Shown: one piece after another, positions 23,723 through 33,748 of the stretch | Layout of the letters: the number at the start of each line of letters is the position of its first letter | Numbering within the stretch: the first letter of the stretch is position 1 | Origin: Pleurodeles waltl | Taxonomy: Eukaryota > Chordata > Amphibia > Caudata > Salamandridae | Length of the DNA stretch: 64,000 nt | Assembly (NCBI RefSeq): GCF_031143425.1 | Contig: NC_090451.1 | Location: 668,608,508-668,672,507 of the forward strand | Direction: 5' to 3' | Notes under the pieces: model-generated | The model's database searches: none | What the model was told of the DNA's origin: nothing | What the model saw: the letters and a program-made list of their open reading frames with translations, nothing else | Position numbers and translations under genes: made by a program

Positions 23723-25817
23723 CAGTGGCATCGCCAACAGCCTCAAAGCATTTGGCAATGCTTGTTATGCATATATTCTCTGAGTAAGCACTGTTGAGGG
23801 TTAGTTATGGCCCAGCAAACAAATGCCAACAAGCTCTGAATTCCCCCATTACTGAATACACGGCACAGCAAAACTCACACGACCCTCCATCTTTTGGCGT
23901 TACCAGACAAGCATTTTTAACATGCCATTGTCAAAGCAATTGTATAGAGCATGGTGGGCAGCATGAGTTATGGTCTGCGTTCTGTACCACGGCTAGCACA
24001 TTTCGGGGCTTTTTTCCGGCCCATGTACACTAAACACAACTGAGATGGAACTGTTTTTTGTTTGTTTGTTTTTTAACGGCGTACTGCTTTCACTTAAGCA
24101 TTTCTTTTGTCTTACTCAGCGGGGTTGGGTGCATGGACTGGACATACTGTCTACCCACTATACTTCCTACCAGTCTTCAACCAACAATTTCTTTTCTTGC
24201 TTTACTTTTTTATTTAATTAGTTTTATTTAAAATCCTAAATTATAAAAATCACTCTTTCTAAAATTTTCTGTTTGTGGTGTCTCTGCCCAAAATCATGGT
24301 AGGTGATAGTGGCAAGGGAGTATGATTATTTTTCTGTGGTAATTTTTTTCCCCTACAATTTTCATTTTCCTTTTTTTCAAACCAGTGTACCATGACCAAC
24401 TGTTGGAGTCTGGCACCTACCTTTAGCTGTGGATGTGTTTTTCCATAATGATAAAATTCTGATTGTTGACGGAGTACGATTTTCAAGATATTGCAATTGG
24501 TTTTGGATTTTCCACGACTCCCCATGACATTCCTTGAAAAATACTCATGTGCGTGAAATAATTGATTTTGGACAGCACAATTTTAAATGGCACAGAAATA
24601 GAAAAGCCTTACCTGTGAATATTCCAGTGAAACCGACCCAGCACCTTCTTAAAATGCTAGTATCTCAAAAGCTACTTAACTCAGCAAGCGTGATTTTCGT
24701 GGTTTAATGTCAATCTGTCAAGTTCTATAATCAAACGAAGTTTGGAGTAATAGCAGTAAGCAAAATTTTATATGGGAGCCTAAATAGGAAAACGTATCTT
24801 TTTTGATGCACCCAAGTCATCCTTGCCCATTTTTTACTTGTGGACCAAACACAAACTTTGGCATGCCAGGACATTGGCAGGTTATGCTAGCGAATACAAA
24901 AGTTGCTGCAGTTTCTTCCAATTAGGACAACGTTATAGGCAAATCAACAAAACACCTTTTCATCAACAAGTACAGCTGAACCATTACTACACAGTTCTGA
25001 ATGTCGTTATTTAATATATAAAACTTTGTTTTACCTTTTTTTGAGATTCAGGATTCACTTGCAACTTCTACGGTTACCCTAATGATGGAGAGGGATGAAG
25101 AAACTAGGTCAGCAAGGCAGAGGGTCATTGAGAGAAAACAAGCACTTAGCTACTTTGAAGAAAAGCCTTATGGTCGGTCTCATCAAATGATTGAATCTTT
25201 AATGAGAATGTTCAGTTTCATATGAGTATTAGAAAACAAGTATGCGAATTACTTAAAGATGTCACTATAACAAATAAGTAACTTGATTTTCTCTGGCTTT
25301 GAAATTGTTCGATTTAGGTGGAAACAAACTGTGAGAGTTCATGCTAATGCTGATCAAAAGGAAGTCAAAGTAGAGCTGGAAAGCAGATGCTTTCACATTC
25401 CTGTCTACAATCTAAAGAACCAATCAACAATTCTTGTTATGTATTGTCCAGACCCTTGGTTGAGTTAAGCAAGCGGGTCTCTGTCAGATGTGTTTTTTCA
25501 GAACATGTGAATCAACAGAAGATACAAATTCTGGGAAATCTGTGTCACAAATGTTATAGCTTGTATAAATAGCTAAATCTGAAGCACACCTAACATCCAG
25601 CATCCTCTATAACAGTAAAAAATAGAGCAGACATGCAATGCAGCGCGTTTGCCTACACACCAAAGAATTGGTTTAGTTTGAACAGACCAGTCAGAACATA
25701 AATATGAACTCTAACCTTTCCATGTAAAACATATGGAGTTTGGCAAGATCCTTGCTGTTATCCATATTGCTGTCAGTTCATCACAATGATGAAAATAATC
25801 TGTTCTCTATTTTTCAG

Positions 25818-25968
25818 AAGTGGCGCTGGCATGGTGCCATCTGGGAACATTATTCAGCAGCCATCATCAGCAGGGCAGATGTTGGCTCAGATTTCTCGTC
25901 ATGCTAATCCAACACAGGTGACCGGGACCAACTGGAGCTCTGGGACTCGCCCGACCTTCACAGCGCAG
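25818..25968 (+). CDS. ARNT: ARNT coding exon (SAGQMLAQISRH segment)
   Basis: 151-nt exon; acceptor tctatttttcag, donor gtgggt. It completes Arg and encodes SGAGMVPSGNIIQQPSSAGQ, MLAQISRHANPTQVTGTNWS and SGTRPTFTAQ. The ARNT block SASAGQMLAQISRHSNPTQG..P.W is unmistakable. It ends on a codon boundary. One residue fewer than mammals follows the split Arg (RSG against RNSG). Part of the C-terminal activation region. Confidence 0.95.
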
Positions 25969-26884
25969 GTGGGTACTGCTTCGTGTAGCATTAGCAACAG
26001 TAGACATGTATCTTCCTGGCCTGTGTGATCGGGTTTTGATGACTCAAAGAGCTTTGTAAAAGTGGTTTATTTGAAGAGGAAGTTTCTGTTATACATTTCT
26101 CATTCGCTTTCCTTACTATTTATGTGGGCAGTGTGCAAATCCAAAACACCTTAGTCTTGGATTTGTCTCACTTCTGTTTAAAAATGATTGATAAATTTCA
26201 CAGATGATGGAGTGACTGGAAGCTGCTGCTTACAGATGGTAAAGCTTTGCTCAGCAATGTAAGTTTGCATGTTCTGCAAAACACAACTTTCCATCACGTT
26301 TCCATCACTGAACCACCAGTTTTCAAAATATCTACATTAACACATTTATACCGAAGCTACATGCTCTAATCCATTGTATCTGCCAGATATCCACTCTATT
26401 CACACTGAAATGTCAATTGCTTATGCCCTAAGGAGTGTCAGCTGTGATATTTTATAAAGAGAAGGGGGAATCCTAGCAGAACCTCATATTTGTTCTGAGC
26501 CCTACTCAACGCTTCTAGGCAGTGATGGTGGTGATGTTTAGGGCTAGAGTTGGGGAGCTCCTGTAATATTCCATGTACACCAGAATAAAATTGCTTTGTT
26601 AAACCTGGCTAAGTTTGGCCTATAACTTATAGGGTGCAGCATAAAGGCATTTCATCCCATTTAAGTTCCTTTGAATTACCAGAAACATTACATTGGTCCT
26701 GAGTTTGTACAGACATAGGTTTAAACTCCTAGCTAACGTAATTGGTTTTAGTTTTCCTTGTTGTTAGGGCTGCCTTTGTTAAATACCCTTCAGTTGAATT
26801 CTCCAGGGTGTTGAGCAACTGCATCCACTGGAACTGAATGAGTTTGTTTTGAATTTCCTCAGTGATCTGATTTGATATTGGCAG
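25969..26884 (+). other. ARNT intron, 916 bp
   Basis: GT-AG intron, no recognisable element. Confidence 0.55.
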
Positions 26885-27038
26885 GTGGCACCACAAGTAG
26901 CAAAGACACAGACTCCTTCATTCACCATGGGGGCTTTTCAAACAAATACTGCGCCATTCAGCTCAATGTCTACGCAGGGATCAACGTCTTCTGTGGCTGC
27001 TGCTTATCCCAGCTTGGCCAGCCGCACTGCTAACTTTG
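26885..27038 (+). CDS. ARNT: ARNT coding exon (S/T/A-rich activation region)
   Basis: 154-nt exon; acceptor gatattggcag, donor gtaagt. It encodes VAPQVAKTQTPSFTMGAFQT, NTAPFSSMSTQGSTSSVAAA and YPSLASRTANF plus one base. It parallels ARNT QVATQATAKTRTSQFGVGSFQT..SFSSMS..G...AAAYPSL..R..NFA. Low-complexity Ser/Thr/Ala content is typical of this transactivation domain. Confidence 0.94.
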
Positions 27039-29033
27039 GTAAGTAAGACCACTTTTACCTTCACTTTATAGCAAGACCATCCAAGGACAAGTCCTGTTTT
27101 TCCCGCCTAATAAAAACACTTCTAAAATTTGCCATTGTCGGTAATTATCCTCATATTTACTCTGCCAAAAGGCCCCACCTTGTATTTTAGTGAAGATGAG
27201 GTCACATTCCCTCTAAGGTCCAGGTACTCTTTTACTGGTGTTACCCAAAACTTTATGTTGGTTGGCCAAAAAAAAATCAACCCACTCACCAGTGCCAAAA
27301 ATTTGTACTACAGTGTTAGAAGGGAAAGAGCTTTTAAATGTAAGGACTACTTTACCAAGACCACCTGTGAATGTTCATTCAGTGAATCATAAAAAGTCCA
27401 AGGTCAAGGAGTTAAAGAAAACAAAGGTGCAACACATCAGCAAGGAATCTACTTCTGTCATGTAGATGATTTTTTTCAGATTGCAATTACTGAGCCTTGA
27501 GAAATATTTTCGAGGCCAGAGTAAACTTTCATAGTTGCTTTTGTGTACTCTCTGAGGATTAGTTTTCATTTATTCAAAGGGTAAACTCCTTTTATTCAGC
27601 CTATGGTTTGGATCAATATACATGTTGCAATGCTTGCAATAAACAATATTAACAAGCAAATCAGACACTTTGCAGATATTTACTGCAGAGTCTGATGTTA
27701 TATCAGTCAATTTAAGGGGAAATACGTCACAAGAAACCTGATTCGTTCTGCTGGATGAATCTTCCAGATTCCTCACCTTCTGAAGTATCCTTACAGGATT
27801 CTGGCTGGTCCAGAAAACATTGTGCACCTGGTGGTGCTCAGTGACTTCAGCCAGTATTACATCTCAGGAGATGAGGACACCATCACACTTGCATCAGTTC
27901 CTATTTTTCCATGAATGTAGGTCCTGCTCTCTGCGTCTTACAGACGAAAGTTCTCAGTGTTAAGACAATAACTACGTCAAATGTCTCCACCAAAAGTTTC
28001 AAGCCTTGATTCAGATGCTGTAATGATGTCCCTCGTGAATCCATATGACATGGGCATATGGTGTTGTGTATCAGAGAACAACCCCCCCAACCCCCTCCCC
28101 CCCACAGGTATGTCTCCTGTAAGTGAATGACCCCACACACAAATCTTCCTATAATAAAAAACACAAGAATTGTCATAGGAAAGAGAAGCGCTCATCTTCC
28201 AGACGGAAACAGCTCAGTGTGTCCATACTGTTCCCTGACATAGGACTCATGATGAAAAAGATGAGTCGAGAGTTTCCAGGTCAGGTCACAAAATACTGAT
28301 AGTTGGCTTATATCTAGACTTACAGAATGCGAATGGCCAGGACATTTAGTCAGAATGGGACCTCTCATACACATCTGGCCCTGCTTCACAGGACTTTTCT
28401 CCAAAACTGTAGTAGGAAAAGCACCTCTGGGATAGTATAGTCCAGTGATATGTCTGATCCTCCTCCTCCCCAGTGACATAGCCCTTTCTTACTCCTATCA
28501 TATGAGTGCTTTTTAAAGTTCGACAGTCACCACCCGCTAGTGAGATGTCATAGGCCTGCTTCAGGTGACACATACTTTTTGTCCTCTCATCCATCATTGT
28601 AAAGTGTGGGTGTGAGAACCTACCTGAAAGAATATCTGGTGTGTTCCATATGGCATCTCCGCATAGAGCCTTGAAGAAACTTTACTGTGTGGCTGAAAAG
28701 TCTGCTTCTAAAACCCTTGGCCCTTCACACTACTGATGCCACCCACCTCCTTGGCCAATATCTTCAGGCAGTGCGGGAATTGACGTAAGGTACAACGAGG
28801 CACCTAGCAAACACATGAAAAAGCAGTTTAGGGATCACAACTGGCACTACCAGCTAATCCAAGGTCCACCCCTGCTCTTTCTTTCTCCGACCCTATGCTG
28901 TTTTTATTGGATGCCTACTGGTACAATCAAGAATAGTGAGAGTAGCTTTGAGGTTAAAAAATGTATCTCTTCCCTTCAGTCTTGAGTAAAGGTACTTAGG
29001 CATGGCCGAGTACAGGAAAATGTCTTTTATTTA
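27039..29033 (+). other. ARNT intron, 5' part; unidentified coding-like stretch
   Basis: GT-AG intron start. From about 27570 to 28600 the minus strand holds several open pieces (up to 95 codons) in different frames with Cys- and aromatic-rich composition. They could be one decayed element ORF, but I recognise no domain. 28620-29033 shows nothing. Confidence 0.4.
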
Positions 29034-29041
29034 CCTTAAAC
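29034..29041. repeat. 8-bp target duplication (left) of hAT MITE
   Basis: ccttaaac, matching ccttatac at 29415-29422 in 7 of 8 positions. Eight base pairs is the hAT superfamily duplication length. Confidence 0.65.
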
Positions 29042-29414
29042 CTGTGGTTCCTAACATTTTGATTTCTGTGGACCCTCAGTAAATTACTGGAATCTTGGGA
29101 CCCCCAGTGCATCATTATTGGAAGCCAGGGACCCTTGCTAAAGCAATTTCTATGATTTGAACCTCAGAAAAATATACGCAAAAATACAAAAACAAGTATA
29201 AACCAAGAAAATGCCCAGCTACTGAAATATGTTGTGTAATTTGCAATCCAATACAGAAACATTTTTAAATTTTTCAGTTTTGCCTCTTTATAAGTAGCTA
29301 CTTAATTTCAATTTATTTATTAATGAAATATTTCATTTTGTAAACCAGTCATGGACTCCCTGAGTAGGCCTCACAGAACCCCAGAGATCTCGGACCACAA
29401 GTTAAGATCCACTG
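29042..29414. mobile_element. Non-autonomous hAT element (Charlie-like MITE)
   Basis: 373-bp element beginning ctgtggttcctaac and ending gttaagatccactg. The ends form imperfect terminal inverted repeats of the CAGTGGTTCTTAAC type found in hAT/Charlie elements, and 8-bp direct repeats flank it. The inner sequence (gtggaccctcag..., ggaccc...) also mirrors between the ends over about 35 bp. There is no transposase ORF. The imperfect repeats indicate an old insertion. Confidence 0.75.
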
Positions 29415-29962
29415 CCTTATACAATATATATCCTGCAGTTTATTCCACAGGCATGTTTTATCAAAATATTACGAATCAGGGCAGCAGAGAATTTACAGTT
29501 CCGGACTCCAGAAGTATCTGAGGAACTTGTTTTATGGCCCTCCGGTGTCAAAGATGATGTAATTTACTATGGCTTAGAACATCATCACTTCACGGGGATG
29601 TTCATAGATTTGCAATGGGACCACAAAAACTCAGTGTGCACTTTGAACTGGTAGTCCTTGACTCAATAGGGTGAGAGTAATTGAGGAATAACTGAATTAA
29701 ATTGCTATTGAGCATAAAAAATTGAATTAGATTGGATGATTGGTGATGCACGTGTAGGGTTTTTGGCCTTGTTATGTGAGGTTGGAACACTCAGGCTTAG
29801 ATCCATCGTTAGACTTTAAAGTGACATATTCTTTAGGCAAGTTTTCTATTCCAGGTTTGAATGTGGACGTTCCAAAATAATTGTGAACAAGTGGCAGCTA
29901 GATTTGATAGGATAGGAATGGAATCTTTACTTTTCCTTTGTTCAATTTCCTATCTCGCTCAG

Positions 29963-30108
29963 CAATAGAGAGGACACAAGGCACAGCTCAGTTTCAAACC
30001 CAGGCATCAGAAGGACTACCAGTTTGGTCCCAGTGGCAGTCACAGCAACAAGGAAGCAGTGCAACAGAGCACCATGGCCAGCAACCCAGCCAGCCAGAGG
30101 GCTTTCCG
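29963..30108 (+). CDS. ARNT: ARNT coding exon (Q-rich activation region)
   Basis: 146-nt exon; acceptor ctatctcgctcag, donor gtaagt. It completes Ala and encodes IERTQGTAQFQTQASEGLPV, WSQWQSQQQGSSATEHHGQQ and PSQPEGFP. This corresponds to ARNT GQTAGQFQTR.AEGVGVWPQWQGQQ...SSSEQH.QQ.....PGQPEVFQ. It ends on a codon boundary. The region is shorter than in mammals between the SSSEQH-like motif and QPE, so a few residues of the proline/glutamine stretch are absent. Confidence 0.95.
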
Positions 30109-30469
30109 GTAAGTGTTAGCTATTTGACTGCTTTTACTGAGATTCTTTGAATATTCCAGGGGAAGAATGTCCATCTTTAGGCACTCTGGCATCCAGAGCA
30201 TAGGATTACTATGTTTAGGCTGTGATCAGGTGAGAACAGCAGTGAAACAAAGCCCAAGTGGTCTACTTTGGTTGACTGTCTCATAACCCTTTAACTACTT
30301 CCAAGGTTGTTCTGTCTTTTAACCATCCGTTCATTCTACTTTGCACAAATCCAGTTTCATCCAACTTATCAGAGGGCAGATACCTGTTACTCCAGTCCAG
30401 CATCTTGGCACCCTGTCCAGGACTCCCTCGCCCTTCTATTCTGAATTAATTTTCAAACTCAACCTGGCT

Positions 30470-30680
30470 GCAGTAACCACATCCAACTCATTCGGCCGTG
30501 TATTAATTACCAACACGTACCACTGAATAGTAATCCCCAACTGTTTTAACTGCAATAATATAAACCCACCTCATTCAACCTTATATTAACCACCAAATCT
30601 GCTGACTACAATAACCTCTATCTCAGCTGATTGCAGTAATCCCCACCATATCGGACTCCATTAACCAGCAAATCATTTCA
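30470..30680 (+). repeat. Degenerate tandem repeat, period about 81-82 bp
   Basis: Three related copies start gcagtaacc (30470), gcaataata (30552) and gcagtaatc (30633), at steps of 82 and 81 bp. Each is followed by a cca-rich stretch and a (t)attaa(c/t)(c/t)a(c/a)caa-type block. Upstream sequence to about 30380 may hold a further decayed copy. Confidence 0.5.
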
Positions 30681-31027
30681 ATGTTGTGCTTTCCCCCAAA
30701 GTGTCAGCAGAGGTTCCAGTGCCCCTCAGATCATCCAGCTGTGCTTTAACCAATCCACATAAAGGAAGAGTTAGCCTCCTCTTCTGCTGTCAAAGAATCC
30801 CCAGAACTTCTAGCTATATTACGAACAATGAGTTCTCAGATTTCAGTAACTTTGAAATAAATGAATCTAGCACAGGGTCGTATGTCATGCCTAGTGACCA
30901 TGTTCCATGCACAGCTCATTATCTTTATTATTGTATTCTGAGTTTGCGTTCCATAACATTTGGTAAGTCTGTGTATGCTGGCTAAAGGATTACCCCTTTG
31001 TCAAATACCATCTGATATCCTTTTTTG

Positions 31028-31032
31028 CTACT
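31028..31032. repeat. Target-site duplication CTACT (left)
   Basis: CTACT precedes the TGTAGG end of the full-length gypsy element and recurs exactly at 41478-41482 after its other end. The 5-bp length fits Ty3/gypsy integration. Confidence 0.9.
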
Positions 31033-33718
31033 TGTAGGAAGTTGGCTCTGTATGTGCTATTTCAAAGTAAGGAATAGCATGCACAGAGTCCAAGGGTTCC
31101 CCTTAGAGGTAAAATAGTGGTAAAAATAGATAATACTAATGCTCTATTTTGTGGTAGTGTGGTCGAGCAGTAGGCTTATCCAAGGAGTAGTGTTAAGCAT
31201 TTGTTGTACATACACATAGACAATAAATGAGGTACACACACTCAGAGACAAATCCAGCCAATAGGTTTTTATATAGAAAAATATCTTTTCTTAGTTTATT
31301 TTAAGAACCACAGGTTCAAATTCTACATGTAATATCTCATTCGAAAGGTATTGCAGGTAAGTACTTTAGGAACTTCAAATCATCAAAATTGCATGTATAC
31401 TTTTCAAGTTATTCACAAATAGCTGTTTTAAAAGTGGACACTTAGTGCAATTTTCACAGTTCCTAGGGGAGGTAAGTATTTGTTAGGTTAACCAGGTAAG
31501 TAAGACACTTACAGGGCTTAGTTCTTGGTCCAAGGTAGCCCACCGTTGGGGGTTCAGGGCAACCCCAAAGTCACCACACCAGCAGCTCAGGGCCGGTCAG
31601 GTGCAGAGTTCAAAGTGGTGCCCAAAACACATAGGCTAGAATGGAGAGAAGGGGGTGCCCCGGTTCCGGTCTGCTTGCAGGTAAGTACCCGCGTCTTCGG
31701 AGGGCAGACCAGAGGGGTTTTGTAGGGCACCGGGGGGGACACAAGCCCACACAGAAATCTCACCCTCAGCAGCACGGGGGCGGCCGGGTGCAGTGTAGAA
31801 ACAAGCGTCGGGTTCGCAATGTTAGTCTATGAGAGATCTCGGGATCTCTTCAGCGCTGCAGGCAGGCAAGGGGGGGATTCCTCGGGGAAACCTCCACTTG
31901 GGCAAGGGAGAGGGACTCCTGGGGGTCACTTCTCCAGTGAAAGTCCGGTCCTTCAGGTCCTGGGGGCTGCGGGTGCAGGGTCTCTCCCAGGCGTCGGGAC
32001 TTTAGGTTCAAAGAGTCGCGGTCAGGGGAAGCCTCGGGTTTCCCTCTGCAGGCGGCGCTGTGGGGGCTCAGGGGGGACAGGTTTTGGTACTCACAGTATC
32101 AGAGTAGTCCTGGGGTCCCTCCTGAGGTGTTGGATCGCCACCAGCCGAGTCGGGGTCGCCGGGTGCAGTGTTGCAAGTCTCACGCTTCTTGCGGGGAGCT
32201 TGCAGGGTTCTTTAAAGCTGCTGGAAACAAAGTTGCAGCTTTTCTTGGAGCAGGTCCGCTGTCCTCGGGAGTTTCTTGTCTTTTCGAAGCAGGGGCAGTC
32301 CTCAGAGGATGTCGAGGTCGCTGGTCCCTTTGGAAGGCGTCGCTGGAGCAGGATCTTTGGAAGGCAGGAGACAGGCCGGTGAGTTTCTGGAGCCAAGGCA
32401 GTTGTCGTCTTCTGGTCTTCCGCTGCAGGGGTTTTCAGCTAGGCAGTCCTTCTTCTTGTAGTTTCAGGAATCTAATCTTCTAGGGTTCAGGGTAGCCCTT
32501 AAATACTAAATTTAAGGGCGTGTTTAGGTCTGGGGGGTTAGTAGCCAATGGCTACTAGCCCTGAGGGTGGGTACACCCTCTTTGTGCCTCCTCCCAAGGG
32601 GAGGGGGTCACAATCCTAACCCTATTGGGGGAATCCTCCATCTGCAAGATGGAGGATTTCTAAAAGTCAGAGTCACCTCAGCTCAGGACACCTTAGGGGC
32701 TGTCCTGACTGGCCAGTGACTCCTCCTTGTTTTTCTCATTATTTTCTCCGGCCTTGCCGCCAAAAGTGGGGCCTGGCCGGAGGGGGCGGGCAACTCCACT
32801 AGCTGGAGTGTCCTGCTGGGTTGGCACAAAGGAGGTGAGCCTTTGAGGCTCACCGCCAGGTGTGACAATTCCTGCCTGGGGGAGGTGTTAGCATCTCCCC
32901 CCAGTGCAGGCTTTGTTACTGGCCTCAGAGTGACAAAGGCACTCTCCCCATGGGGCCAGCAACATGTCTCGGTTTGTGGCAGGCTGCTAAAACTAGTCAG
33001 CCTACACAGATAGTCGGTTAAGTTTCAGGGGGCACCTCTAAGGTGCCCTCTGGGGTGTATTTTACAATAAAATGTACACTGGCATCAGTGTGCATTTATT
33101 GTGCTGAGAAGTTTGATACCAAACTTCCCAGTTTTCAGTGTAGCCATTATGGGGCTGTGGAGTTCGTGTTTGACAAACTCCCAGACCATATACTCTTATG
33201 GCTACCCTGCACTTACAATGTCTAAGGTTTTGTTTAGACACTGTAGGGGTACCATGCTCATGCACTGGTACCCTCACCTATGGTATAGTGCACCCTGCCT
33301 TAGGGCTGTAAGGCCTGCTAGAGGGGTGTCTTACCTATACTGCATAGGCAGTGAGAGGCTGGCATGGCACCCTGAGGGGAGTGCCATGTCGACTTACTCG
33401 TTTTGTCCTCACTAGCACACACAAGCTGGCAAGCAGTGTGTCTGTGCTGAGTGAGAGGCCTCCAGGGTGGCATAAGACATGCTGCAGCCCTTAGAGACCT
33501 TCCTTGGCATCAGGGCCCTTGGTACTAGAAGTACCAGTTACAAGGGACTTATCTGGATGCCAGGGTCTGCCAATTGTGGATACAAAAGTACAGGTTAGGG
33601 AAAGAACACTGGTGCTGGGGCCTGGTTAGCAGGCCTCAGCACACTTTCAATTGTAAACATAGCATCAGTAAAGGCAAAAAGTCAGGGGGCAACCATGCCA
33701 AGGAGACATTTCCTTACA
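31033..33718 (-). repeat. 3' LTR of gypsy element
   Basis: 2,686 bp, ending TGTAGG...CCTTACA on the + strand (TGTAAGG...CCTACA in element sense). It carries the complement of the TATA-like box at 32498-32505 and the complement of AATAAA at 31295-31300. Open frames inside are shared with the other LTR only because the copies are near-identical; they are not kept in the older solo copy. Confidence 0.95.
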
Positions 33719-33734
33719 CAACCCCCCCCCAAAC
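33719..33734 (-). other. Polypurine tract of gypsy element
   Basis: On the minus strand the sequence gtttgggggggggttg directly precedes the 3' LTR (TGTAAGG). A G-run at this place is the expected plus-strand primer for reverse transcription. Confidence 0.8.
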
Positions 33735-33748
33735 GAAAGAGGATGAGA

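Larger units (their letters stand above)
20541..25817 (+). other. ARNT intron, 3' part
   Basis: About 5.3 kb of AT-rich intron. Visible items are a perfect palindrome GAGCGCAAAGCGCTC at 21697-21711 inside a gggtcgagcg context, a MIR-like gattaagtgatttggccag at about 22270, a foldback near 23638-23722, and a 57-codon open stretch at 25052-25222 behind an acceptor-like tract (see findings). No gene is convincing. Confidence 0.5.

Noticed and set aside
31819..32382. 187-codon open frame repeated in both gypsy LTRs (also 39578-40141)
   Set aside because: Identical only because the LTRs are near-identical. The older solo LTR does not keep the frame, so there is no sign of selection for protein.
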